DNA of 64,000 nucleotides from Diogma glabrata. Lineage: Eukaryota > Arthropoda > Insecta > Diptera > Cylindrotomidae. Both the position numbers and the translations under genes were made by a program. Below the pieces are notes generated by a model. That model did no database searches. It was not told where the DNA came from and worked only from the letters and a program-made list of their open reading frames with translations. This document shows positions 1 to 11,940 of this stretch, one piece after another (the stretch's first letter is position 1; every line of letters begins with the position of its first letter). The stretch is taken from the NCBI GenBank assembly GCA_963693315.1, contig OY856186.1:69028019-69092018 (forward strand), written 5' to 3'.

Positions 1-229
1 CAACTCAAATCAATATATAAACCATCATCAGAAACGTTTGATTAAATGGTTGCGGAATAATGGCAATTGCAAATTTCCATTGACGAAAATATGTCTACCA
101 TTTTGAAATAATCTTTTGTATTAATCAATAATAGTTTGTTAAAGTTCTTAAAGGTTTGTTAACTTTTTAAACACGATAAGTGATTTAATAAAAAAACACA
201 CAATCGCGAATTAAACAACGAACTGTCAA

Positions 230-590
230 AAATATTGACAGATCGATATGTTGTAAATCTTTTAATATTCATTGAAAACAGCCGTATATAAGAAGTATTA
301 CTTGAGTAACAATTTTCTTGAATACTACTAAAATTATTATACATAAATAAAGTCGTATACAAGGAACTATCCTTGGGTAAGAATCTTCTTGGATTCTTCC
401 TAAAAGTTGTACTTTAATAAAGGTTTATATAAGGGATTGAATTCTTGAGTAAAAACATCTTGAATACTACCTTAAAAGTTATATGTGAATAAAACCTTAT
501 AAAAGGTATTATACTTGAGTAACAGTTGCTTGAATATGCCCTAAATATTTATTATTGAATTAAGCTTTACTTAAGGAATTATATAAGAAA
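230..590. repeat. ~71-bp tandem minisatellite, about 4-5 diverged units
   Basis: The motif CTTGAGTAA (or CTTGGGTAA) recurs at 301, 372, 444 and 514. Each occurrence is followed by a similar run containing TTGAATACTAC and an A-rich segment ending in GGAATTAT or GGTATTAT. The spacing is 70-72 bp. A weaker unit may start near 230. The rest of 1-714 shows no gene. The units differ at many positions, so the array looks old. Confidence 0.7.
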
Positions 591-714
591 CTTAGTGAAT
601 CTAGTCTTTTACAAGCTTTTTTTTAGGTAAAGCTTGAATAATATGGTCTTACACAATGCTTTTTCAAGTTAAGTTGGAATAATTTAAAAAATTTAGGCGA
701 AATTGTTACCTGGG

Positions 715-1262
715 ATATTCGTCCCTGTATGGAGTACTGCTGTCAAGTTTGGGGTGCTGCTTCTATTTCCATCTTGGCCCTCGTGGACTCTGTTCACAAG
801 CGGGCTGTACGAATTGTGGGTGATCGAACTTTGACATCAAAACTTGATTCCCTACAACATCGTCGCACGCACTGTTGCTGCCCTCGTTGTTTTTTACAAA
901 TATCGTCATCAACAGTGCTCAGATGTAATGAGCGGAATCTTGCCTCAAACTTATTCTTACCCCCGTTCCACTCGGCAATCGGCTACCACAACCAGTTAAA
1001 CGGTTAAGATCCCACGCTGTCATACTGGCAGATCGCAGAAAGACTTCTTTGTTCGAATTGCATACAAATGGAATAGTTTGCAAGAACCCTTAGTCTCAGG
1101 TGGCTTCAACCCGCAGAGGTTTAAAAAAAGCGTTAATCATCACCTTAGAACGCCAGTTGTTGTGGGACCCAGGTCTAGACCAAGATCTTAAAATGTATTT
1201 ATGTGTTGTAGTGACACATATTCTAAACCCTGTTACACAACACATTTTATTTAAAAAAAAAT
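715..1262 (+). mobile_element. 5'-truncated LINE-A 3' end (CR1/L2-group non-LTR retrotransposon)
   Basis: This is a diverged copy of the last ~520 bp of the complete LINE at 57638-60791. It begins in the codons for IRPCMEYCCQVWGAAS, runs through the C-terminal tail and 3' untranslated region (tgacacatattctaaaccc), and ends in an A-run near 1252-1262. Small indels, for example an extra CGCA near 868, break the reading frame. Severe 5' truncation with an A-rich 3' end is typical of target-primed reverse transcription. I see no clear target-site duplication. Confidence 0.88.
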
Positions 1263-1267
1263 CATAT

Positions 1268-2150
1268 ATATTAAGGTGGTGGAAATCAGAAGGGAGAAAC
1301 ACACCATTTAAAACCCAGTCATGTAAGATATCATATGAAAGAGCTCTTAATTTGAAAAACATTGTAATTTTTTTTAGAATTTTGCGATTCGCAGTTTTTG
1401 AATTATGGTAAAAAAGTGTAACAAAAGTTGCTCCCCCACCCCCTTCCCCCTAGGGTTTCGAGTTTAATTGACAGATAATCTTGAAAAATTCACAGAACAA
1501 GGAAGATTGATAAACTCTGAACGAAAACTATAGCGAAGTTTCCCATAATTATTTTTCTGTATGTTTGGGTGAGACTGGGAAAGGGTAAAAAAAATCTTTT
1601 TTGACCCAAACGAGTAGGGTGTCATATGTCAAAGCACTTTATTTAAGAAACATTATAATTTTTGTTTCAATTTTGCAGTGCAGAGTTTTTGAGTTATTGT
1701 CAAAAAAGTGTAACAAAAACTTGGTCCCCACACCTGCGTTTCTTCGTTGATTGACAGAAGATCTTGAAAAAACTCAAAGTGACAGGAAATTTGATAAACC
1801 CTTAACGAAAAAAAATAGCGCAGTCTCAAATAATTTTATTTCCATATGTTTAGGGGATGGGGGTGGGGAAGGATGAAAAAAAGGTTTTGTGACCCAAACG
1901 AGTGGGGTGTCATATGAAAGAGCGCTACATTTCAGAATTATTATAATATTTTTTAGAATTTTTCACTACACAGCTTTTGAATTATTGTCAAAAAAGTGCA
2001 ACAAAAAGATGGTCCCCCCCTCTACGTTTCGACATTGATTGACAGAAAAATTTGAAAAAATTTATAGAGATAGAAATTTCGTTAAACTATAGCGAAGTGT
2101 CACTTAATTATTTTTCTGTATTTTGAAAGAGAATTTGAAGGAATTTAAAA
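1268..2150. repeat. ~290-bp satellite-like tandem repeat, about 3 units
   Basis: The landmark AAAAAGTGYAACAAAA occurs with its GTG at 1416, 1708 and 1996, giving periods of 292 and 288 bp. Each unit also has a TGTCATATG-type segment followed by an AGAGC or AAGCAC motif, a C-rich patch (CCCCCAC or CCCCCCC), TTGATTGACAGA and TATAGCGAAGT or similar. Units differ by small indels. No coding capacity is seen. It abuts the A-tail of the LINE fragment on its left. Confidence 0.8.
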
Positions 2151-4879
2151 ACTCTACAACACAACTTTATGTAAATTATTTTTGTCAGTTTGTTCTTCGA
2201 CATTCACGGAATCCTCTGCAAGGGAATTTTATTCGCATTTGACCGACTTTTGTCTTTTGATCTTTGTTATTTTCCTACATAAAACCAAAGATTTGGATTT
2301 TGGCAATTTTTGTTGGAAATTATATAATTTAAAAAATCGTTATAAGTGGGTTAAACCAGACCAATCTTTTTATTGCTGGTGAAGGTGAATATACCATATT
2401 TCCACTAATATACCGTACCTTACAAACATTTTCAATATTTCCAAACATACTACTTCTTTGACACAATTTTATTAAAGTTATAAAATTCACTATAAAAATG
2501 TTAATTGTTCGTTAATTATGTATATTGGAACTATAATAAAATTCAAACACTTCAGTCAAAAATTAATCGATTAATTAGCTTATAAATATTTTACATATGC
2601 ATTAACATTCCACACATACACCTTCCGGAATACATTGTAGTTTTTTATTTCGCAAAACTATCAACCAATAAAATTGAAGAGAGAAAAATATACATAATTA
2701 AAATTTGTTTTACTATTTTTAATGAATTTTCGAAAACTTTTTTCCTATATTTGCTTTTGTTGTACTTCAAATTAAAAAAAATAAAAGCTCCAATTTTTTG
2801 TTATTATTTGTAGCAATTTAAAAAAAATTAATTTTCACGAATGAGATGAAAAGGTGAAATTTAATTAAACTTAATTGAATTTTCTCAACTTTACATGGAA
2901 ATGATGTCATATAAATGAGTTTGTTTCTATTTGTTTTACGATTTTATTTGTTTGATGAATAAGAACTTAAAATTTAATATCGAATTTTTTATTGAGAGAA
3001 AATACGCACATCATCATTTCAATTGTATTATGTAGAGGTTAACAATAAAATTTGATTTTTATATTTTAAATGTCATCATGAAGTAGTAGTCCTTTAAACA
3101 TAAAAAATTATTTTTTTTAAGAAAACTAATTTCATTCTTAATTATAGCAATCATCATCTCATCATGAAACCACAATTAAAATCACCATCATCATGTAATC
3201 ATCAACATAATCGTTATCATTATTTATTATTTTGTTTGTTTATTTTTAATTACATAATATAAAAACACAAACGTTGGCATGATAGAGGGATTTGATTGTT
3301 ATTTTAGAAAGAAAATTAAATTTTCTTTTTCTTTTTATGTTTACGAAAGAAAAGTTAAAGAGAATTTTCTTTAAAGTTCGATAAATAAAAAAGGAGGAGT
3401 GGTAGTTTTAATGATAACGCAAACAAAAGCTTTCCAAATAATAATTTATAGTTATTTTTTAGTTAATTTATTTGACATAATCATTGTGAAAGTTTATTGA
3501 CAAAAGCTTTAAAAATGTGGTGTGGCCATCGACGTCAATAACATAAATGAATGAAGGGATATTACTAAAGAATTTAAATATACTCACTACTCACTCATCC
3601 ATTGAAAAAGTAAAACTTGGTTCATTGGTCGTCGCGAACTTATCTGTTACACGTGTTGTTTGCGATGTTTGTATAAAAATGCAGTGAATTAAAATATTAT
3701 TGTATCTTATGTCGCGTTCTTCGGCTTGATCGAAAAAAGATTGATTTATTTACTTGCCAACGAACAGCATAAAATAAATCAATCTACTTTTGTAAATGTA
3801 GTAGTAAATTGTTTTAACTTTTTGTTCTGTCAATTGATATGTTTGGTTATGTTTACATTTGAAAATGATAGATTTTACGTTTTATCATTTTATTTGTAAT
3901 AACTTTATTTTTAATTAGTAATTTAAATAATTTAAATAATAATAAATTTTTTTAAACAAAATCATAATATTAATTAAAATGGCGGTTTTTTGTTTACATA
4001 AATTTAAGAAATAAAAATAATAATGCAATGCATTTGTAAGATCTACCAAAAAACCTAGATTTTTGAAACTTGATCTAGATAAAAAAAAAATCAACCTTTT
4101 TTGCCAAAGAACACAAACTGACAGCTAATTTGATCTGATAGCTAATTTTTTTGATCTCAGATCAATTTTTTTTGCCAAAGAAAGCTACATTAGAGTTCTT
4201 GCTGTTTATTGAAAAACCGAGTGTTAGAAGTTTTTAATGTTTCGTTATAAAATGTTCCCGCGAACAAAATCATAGATGGCAACTGAATGCTTGCTTACTA
4301 CGAATAATCAATTAATTCTTTTTGCTGATGCTATTTCTACCTTTTGATTTCGTGCTTATATCACTGCAGTTATTTAATAAAAACGATACTAATTTTTTTT
4401 TAAGTAAACCTTATTTAGGCGCGATATGACAAGTAACTTATATCTTTTTTCGAACGGAAGTAACGTTTTCAAACAGATATGACGTACAGTACATAAAATA
4501 AATTATAATGAAACCGCACATATATGTATCTCTATAATAATACACTCGGATTTTAAATCTTAAACACAGTTATAAAATCAAACAATTATAGAAAAATAAA
4601 ATAAAGAAGAAATTGAAACAACAAATAACTAAATCATGAATCATTTGTTAATGGTATTATATTTTATTATTCATTCTCGTGTTAAATATTATATGAGCTA
4701 GATGTGTCGATTTTAAATATTTAATTACTGAGTTTCGTTATTTTTTAAATTTATATTTTGAATTGTTGTAGTTTTTAATTAAAAATGTGAATCATAAAAC
4801 ATTTCATATTATTTCATTACACATTTCTCTAGGCATTCGTTTGTGATGGATTGTTTGATACAATTAAGTTTTTAAGCGA
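2151..4879. other. AT-rich stretch without recognised genes
   Basis: No convincing coding frame, RNA gene or transposon boundary was found. There is a short CAT/ATC-rich patch near 3150-3225. Two TTTGCCAAAGAA motifs (about 4099 and 4172) flank TGATCT-rich sequence. The open frame at 2182-2382 has no recognisable domain. Confidence 0.5.
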
Positions 4880-5860
4880 CTTAAAATAAGAGGAGGTTCT
4901 GTGTTTCATTGTGGATTTTTGATTTTGGGTTCGATTTGGATGATTAAAATCGTATTCTATTGGGATTGATTTCGAGAGGATCTCATAAATTTTCTATGAT
5001 ATGAAAAATGCCGTTTTCAGAAAATTGGAAAAACCCATATTTTTATGTATTTTCGTCGATATCGTCAAAACATCTTAATCTGTTTGGATAGTTTGAGTTG
5101 TATTAAATTGCTATAGATGTTGAGGTGGTCGTATATAATTTTCCATGACTAGAAATATGCCGGTTTTTTTTTTCAAAAATTCGCAAAACCATGATTAATA
5201 TATTGTTATTGATGAATGGTTTCCATTATTTCTTATTCGACATTTATTTTATAACTATACACTAAAAATGTAAAAATAAGTAAAGTTAAAAAAAAAATAA
5301 AACCGATTTCAGAAAAAACAAAAGAGGCACAAAAAAGTGCAAATAACTCAATTATGACTTTTAGAAACAGAAATGCAGCTTGCTTTTGATTAATTTTCTT
5401 TTAATTATACCTTACTAGACACAAACAAATTACGCTTTTAAACAAAATTATTATATTATAAAAGTATATTTTATTGTAACTATTATAGTTATTATAGTTG
5501 TTATCTTTTATTATATTTTAAAAGTTATTTGTAGTATAAAACTGTTGGAAGTCAGTGCCGCATTGACGAAAAACCGACTAATATATTTTCGTCGTGCACA
5601 GATTTCCAACAATTTTGTACTACAAATAACTTTCAAAATATAATAACAACCATAACAACTATAGTAACTATAATTATTTTAAAATGAATAAACTTTTATA
5701 TTATAATAATTATGTTTGAAAGCGTAATTTTTTTGTCTCTAGTAAGGTGTAATTAAATGAAAATTAATCAAAAGCAAGCTGTAAAACCCACAATTGAGTT
5801 ATTTTTCACTTTTTTGTGCCTCTTTTGTTTTTTCTGAAGTCGAGGTTATTTTTATTTTAA
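4880..5860 (-). repeat. Composite repeat copy 1: tandem units plus ~550-bp foldback element
   Basis: From about 5285 to 5860 the sequence is a long imperfect inverted repeat. The left arm begins AACCGATTTCAGAAAAAAC at 5301. The right arm ends in TTTTTTCTGAAGTCGAGGTT near 5845. The centre lies around 5560-5600. Left of it, 4900-5160 holds two related ~130-bp segments with TATTTTCGTCGAT and TTTGGATRGTTTGAG. The same arrangement recurs in opposite orientation at about 24540-26010, so this is an interspersed composite repeat. No transposase is present. It may be a non-autonomous foldback or MITE. Confidence 0.7.
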
Positions 5861-8800
5861 GTTTATTTCTAAATAAATATATTTGTGTTGATTAAATTTG
5901 TTTTGTTAAATAAAAAATATAAGTGCGTGTTTTATTTTTACACGCGGTTGAAGTAAAACTTCTTTGGATACCATGTCAGATATTACTAAAAATAAATTTT
6001 ACAATTTATACATATATATATGTCATATTGCAATTTAGAGTAACATTTCTTGATAATATAATTTACATAATTTTTAATAAAAAGCCATATTTACATAATG
6101 TATTACAAAAGTCAAATCAATTATTATCATAATTGAAATATTATATTAGAGGTTTATGATAACTAAAGTGAGAAACATAAACTTTACTTTGCAAATTTGC
6201 TAAATATCTTGAAATACTGCATCAATTGTTGTACCCAATATTGTGGTTGAATTAAGTGGACATGCATTCATCATGCAATTTGATTTGTAATACTTTGTAA
6301 TACATTATGTAAATATGCTTTTTAATACACATTGTTGGAAATTATATTATCAAGAAAAAGTCGAGACAATGAAGTACTAGAACAGCCAAAATATCGGAAT
6401 GTGGTTTCTCGCATTGGCTTTCAAAAATTATTTGTAAAAAATGTATCTACTTTGTATCTTATACAAACCGGATATTGCATTGCTGCAGCCAAAAATGCAT
6501 TCAAAAAATGCATTTTTTGAAGTCGCCTTAAGAAATTTAAATAACTTTGTTAGTAAGACTCAGAATTGGCTCAAACCGGTGGTTACCGGGGGTTTTCGTG
6601 GTCGCTAATCACAATTATGATGTTTAAATTCACCCACAGCCGACATTTCAAACATTTCTAGACAAAACAGTTTTATTTAGATAAAGTATCAGTGGTTGTC
6701 ATCATAACACAAGTTCAGGACGAAACACTTAGACCATAATAGGTCCGGTGTAAAACCACAAAATCTCCTTCTCTTACTCGAACCTATTGCAGCTTAAAGT
6801 AGGTGAATTGAACCCTATTTCCTTTTCTTCTTTATACGGTTATCGGTTATTCAGTTTTTTTTAATTTTTAAGTAACGCATCTTTCATGTAAATCATAATA
6901 AATAATTGTCTCTGAATATTCTATGAATGAATATGCTAACTTGGGTGTAAGATTATAAATCAAATCTTTTAGGAATTTAATAACTTTGATTAAAATCTTG
7001 AGGTTTAAAATTATCATGAAAAACCTACGCAGGTTAGATATGCTAGAGATACGAAGCTCTATTAAATAAAATCACGTTGAAAAACACACATTGTACTCAA
7101 ACTATACAAGATGGGCTGCTTATGTTGCTCTGATGTGACGTGAGAGGTTTGCAGACTCAGGTAAACACGGTTTGATATCTTCGTTCATGCATAATGTGAT
7201 TGTGCATGTGCTCATGCATAATACCCTCAAATCAGAAACATTTTTACATTTTATTCTACATATATTATAAGGAATCAAGCTCATTTGTTAGATTTGCAAG
7301 CGACCATCATAGAGACCAGCCTAGCGATCAACTTTGTTTTTTGTAGCAGATGCAGTTTAGTCCCTTCTCAAGTAAGTACGTTTACTATACAATTACTGTT
7401 AACGCCACTGTGATTCAGTCATAAAGTGACTACCCATATCGTTTTAATAGCAAATAGCCATCGCTTTCAAAAATAAGCGGCAACTTAAGGTCTCCTTGGA
7501 TTTTGGTGTCTTTGTTACCGCGCCTAGCAATTTTAATGCAGCTTTTAAAATTTTCTCTAAGGCCTAGTATGGAGAAGATGTGGCTATGCACTTCATTCTC
7601 CTTCGCCAAACTTCATTCCTTTCACGAGGTCTACGAGGAATGTTCTCATTTTTTGGTAGCAGGAAAAAAAATTCACTTTTTTCAAAATAAGTCGAAAACT
7701 GAGCACTCAAAAACTACCAAAGGGACTGTTGGTACAGGAAAAACACATTCGACCGTCAAAAACCAAGCAGTCGATAATTCCTTGAATTTTTTAAAAAAAT
7801 GTTTCGATATTTTTCGACCAAACTTAATTCCTTAAAAAGATTTTAAAAAATATTGGCGACGCTGATGCAGACATAAAATGACTTCAATAAAAATGTGGAA
7901 AAATGTTTTGGATACAAAATCAAATTTCGCGTAGTTCTAATTATAAAAACAGGTGTTTCGGAGCCACCACCACTTGGTCCATTATCGCTCAAATGCTTAT
8001 CAATTCCTTCTTATACAAATCCCCATATTATCATTTGCATTAAAGAAAGTTGTAGTATCACAACAGACATAAATTCTGTTGTTCGAATAAAAAAAGCAAA
8101 AACTATTTTCTACTGAAGTGACAAACAAAGTGGGATGCAAAAGTGTTACAAATTTGCCAAGTTCAATTAAAATCAATAATTATCAAGAACTGATGTTATT
8201 GAAGTTTCAAATAAGCAAGTGCTCGTGAGCCGATTTTGGAAAAAGTGGTGGGGACTTATTCCCCATCACTTAAAGTGTGAACTTATTCTAAAATCGTCCA
8301 AAAACTAATTAGTTATTTTTCATTCAACTTTCGGTCAAAGCGTGATCAATATTGATTACTGAATGTAATGTAACTTTAAAAACATAGTAAAAAAAGTCAG
8401 CAGTTGTATAGTAGAGTTCCGCCACTTTGATCGATCGGCCCAAAAGCTGAATCATTATTTTCTCAAACTAATCGAAACCTTTTTCATAAGTTTCCTTATA
8501 ATCATTTTAATATTTTAGGCTGTAGTGTGGAAAAAGACACTAAAAAAATTTAAAAACATGGAAAAAACAAAATGTTTACCGGAAATGAAAAACCGGAAGT
8601 TGGGATGCAAAATTGTTGTGACCCGTACTAAATGCTTATGTATTAAGTTTCATCCAATTCGATTATCAGGTACAGGTGTTATTGAGCTTACAAAAAAAGG
8701 TGCTTGGGAGACCCTCCACCACATGTTCAATATCACTCAAAAACTAATAAGCTCCTTGTCATACATATTTGCATCTTTTGTCTAAGTGCCATTCATCAAG

Positions 8801-9689
8801 ATTAATTCCCGATCGACTATTGTATGCTCCCAACATATAAAAAAAACAGTGAAAAAAACACCTGTTGTGTGGCGAATCCTCCAGCACTTTGTTTAATGTA
8901 CCTTAAAGATTTATACAATTTTGTTTCATAATGATTGATACCTTTTACCAATGTTTTATGAAAATCAATTGGTACCTGTAGGATCGACGATACGGAAAAA
9001 CATAAAGGATTAAAAGTTATTGAAGATTCAACTTAACAGGTGTTCGGTACACCCCTCGCCATTTTATCCAATTATAAAATTAATTCAGGTTTTTCATTTT
9101 TAAGTGAACCCGGCTCGTGAACCAAAATTTCATCTAGATCCCATGCGTTTATGCCAACCAAACACCCACGCACCCACGCACCCACGCACCCACACACATA
9201 CACTTTTTTTTGCTATATAGATTCAGGATAGGTTACAACAAACCATAAAATAAAATTTGGGATATACAAGATTTTTTTGGTTTTGATATATTGCATTACT
9301 TCAAACAATTTTTAATTGTGGTGAAGTAAAACTGTTTCTTCTTTGGCTGAACATCAAAACTTTTTAAATCAGAAGACATCAAGATTATTTGTTTTGAACT
9401 TCACTTTATTGTTACCTGAATATTGAATCAATAACACTTAATCTCTTCTCAAACTTTTAAAGTTTGTTGATTTTGTTAAGTTTGTTTGCAACTATCTTAG
9501 TCGGCAGTAACGATTTAGTACATATGTAGTTTTATTCTTACAAAAAAATTAATTAAACATTAATTAGTTATTGGTTCTTTAATTTATCTTAATACATAAA
9601 TTGATATAGAATTAAAAACATATGTTTGGTGTTCAAAGCAGTTTGTATGATATTAATAACTCATGACTTGCTGTGCATTTAATATACAC
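5861..9689. other. Gene-free region with diverged repeat segments
   Basis: No gene is supported. Between about 7850 and 9110, related segments recur at low identity (an ACAGGTGTT motif at 7949, 8672 and 9038, and ATCACTCAAAA/ATCGCTCAAAT near 8735 and 7986). They read like old diverged dispersed repeats. The longest open frame (7503-7835) has no recognisable domain. A small CACCCACG array follows at 9163-9198. Confidence 0.45.
9163..9198. repeat. Short CACCCACG tandem repeat
   Basis: Four to five copies of an 8-bp CACCCACG unit lie in a row, grading into CACACACATACAC. It is simple sequence on the edge of a larger dispersed repeat. Confidence 0.8.
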
Positions 9690-10780
9690 TAGGGAGTATC
9701 TCGCGGGCTCCGTCCCCCCCCTCCCTCCGTCCTCCTTTCCCCTCCCTTCGCACACCAATACACTCTTGCTCTTTTCATCCGGCTTTGATACAACTACTAA
9801 GTACTATCCATCATAATCCAACCTCTTCTAATCTATTCTGTGTGCACCTTCTGCTTAACTATAATTCTTCAAAAACCATCGTGAGGTTAACGATAAATTT
9901 TCATACGATCAATGACAAATGGTTGAAAATAATAATAATAAGAAAATACTGAAATAGCAGCTTTTGTTCTTCTATATTTTATTTACAGAAAATGAAGCTA
10001 TGCAAAAATAATGATGGAAAAAAATATTCTATGATTTTAACACTATCTGTCATATAAATAATTAATTTTCTTATTAATATCGCAACGATATAAATTTGAA
10101 CAAAACGGCTTAAAGACAATTAGAGCAATAATTTTGAAAAACTACATTATCGAAAAATTTAAATGCCGTAAATGGAATTTTTATGAATAAAAAGGAATAA
10201 TTTTTGTGTTCTATAAAAAAAAACAAAACAATAAAAATTAAATATAGGGTTCGCGTTGAGCCCCGAACCTTTCTCACAACACCCTACATCGGCAATGACA
10301 ACGAAATTTCGTACTGAGTTTCTTAAAGTTCATTTTATTAAATCAGTTAAAATTATTAAATGTTTGAAAATGTATATTATAACACAAACTGTTCTTTGTC
10401 CCAAAAATATCAAATGTTTTCAACCTACATTGTTTTTAAAAATTGTTAAAATCTATATTTTTCTATGCTGTTATGTTCGCTGTACTATAGAACAATTTTC
10501 TGGTTCTGGTCCTGCCATAATAGCGCTAGAAGGAGATAAGGAAAAAATTTCAAAAAATTTATATTGGCTTACATACGTGTTTTGTATTAACTATTGTATT
10601 GTAACTATAATAATTTAAAAAATTCTCTACGAAATTTCTCGTGTTTTTGCTTTAAACGATTTAAGTTTGTTTGTGAAGTATATTAATTACTCTAAATCAA
10701 GCATAATAGTACTACTATATATAGCATCTTTTTACCTATATAGGTCCAAAAGCAAAATTGAAACTGTCAAAAATTTCCAT
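9690..10780 (-). mobile_element. Helitron-like non-autonomous element, copy A
   Basis: Read on the minus strand, the left end shows a GC-rich hairpin-capable tract followed by CTAG and then a host T, which is the terminus expected of a Helitron 3' end. The same end and ~1 kb of internal sequence recur at 56392-61500, including segments at 9750-9900, 10249-10340 and 10640-10760. No Rep or helicase coding frame is present. The opposite end (which should read TC on the minus strand) was not located. The superfamily call is therefore tentative, but the repeat family is clear. Confidence 0.55.
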
Positions 10781-11429
10781 GCAAAGTTATATGGAAATTT
10801 TCGATCATTTTCGTGTTTTTTATGTGCTAGCTAAAATACATTTTACATAAATTATGCTTAATATATTCAATAAGCAAATTAAAAGTTTTACATTTTAGTA
10901 CAATGAAAAATTTCATTGACAATTTTTAAAATTATTGGAAGTTGTGTTTGATATACAATCCTTTGTAAATTTTGTGATTTTTTTCCTATATAGCGCTTTG
11001 GCGATGAACACCGGAACAGAAAAATTGCCCAATACGCATTGTTTAACATCTTACTGATCTACATTTAAATTGTATAATTTAATTGAAGAAAGTATTTTAC
11101 GAAATATTGTGTCAAAAAGTGAGGAAATAGACTTTTAATTATGTACTTCCATCAATTTGTTTCCTCTTTTTATTTTAATAAACTTATTATAAAAACCATC
11201 TACCAACTTTACTATTTAATGTAAAAATTATTCCTTTAAAAAAAGGTTATTATTCCTTTAAAAAAAATTCGAACTATTTTTCATAATAAATATTACATAT
11301 CTTGTGACTTATTCAAAATAAAAAAGGTTTTGTTAATAAAACATCAACAAAAATTATAAATATATGTATTATGTACTATGTAACTTAATTAAAATAAAAT
11401 CCCCTGAATGCATTCTATAATCATTGCAA

Positions 11430-11740
11430 TGATCTTTTATGATAAAGCTATTATATTGCAAGAGAAATACATACTCAAATAGTAGTTTTTGTTTTTCCTT
11501 ATTTTAGTTCACAGGAATGAAATTATGGCAAATAATTATCGGAAACCACTATTATATGATTTTTAGCACTGCCTGTCAAAAAACTAATTAATTTTCTTGT
11601 TAATAACGAAACGGGAAATGACAGTGCAATAAAATGCTATAAAAACTGTATTATCGATCAAATTGCATTATCGTAAAACGAAATGTATGTATGAATAAAA
11701 TAAAAGTGCGTAAAAAAACAATAATTTTAATTAATTTTGA
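11430..11740 (-). repeat. Diverged partial copy of the Helitron-like family
   Basis: It shows ordered similarity to copy A around 9900-10210: GAAAATGAA.CTATG.CAAA, AATAATTATCGGAAA, ATTTTAGCACTG.CTGTC, and CTAATTAATTTTCTTGTTAATA. Identity is low. There is no coding capacity. Confidence 0.5.
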
Positions 11741-11847
11741 ATTTTTGAGATCAATTAAACTCAAGTAAGTAAAGAAGTAATTGGAATATTTTCAATTCAA
11801 AGATATGGTTTGAAGTTCCTCAGAAAAAAACTCCACTTCACATTTTT

Positions 11848-11940
11848 CGTGTTTCGGATGGGATTCGAACCTACCCTCGTCAGTGCCCGGCTCGAATCCT
11901 TGGGCAGACACGCTATCGATTACGCCGTTGAGGCGAAGAC
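11848..11940 (-). repeat. tRNA-derived SINE-like sequence
   Basis: On the minus strand this reads as a degenerate tRNA. There is an A-box-like GGCGTAATCGATAGCG, then about 45 nt later a perfect B box GGTTCGAATCC. The acceptor stem does not close, so it is not a functional tRNA. Related sequences with the same GTGTTTCG flank occur at 50444-50540 and 56941-57030, indicating a SINE-like family with an internal RNA polymerase III promoter. Confidence 0.6.

Noticed and set aside
1268..2150. CRISPR-like array
   Set aside because: The repeat is a ~290-bp satellite with no short repeat-spacer structure; no cas genes are present, and the genome is eukaryotic.
7503..7835. 110-codon open frame
   Set aside because: No domain, biased composition and no supporting context; the length is expected by chance.
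10256..10618. 120-codon open frame
   Set aside because: It lies wholly inside the Helitron-like repeat, and the homologous segment of copy B is interrupted.
11848..11940. Functional tRNA gene on the minus strand
   Set aside because: A and B boxes are recognisable but no acceptor or anticodon stem closes properly, and the sequence belongs to a repeat family.
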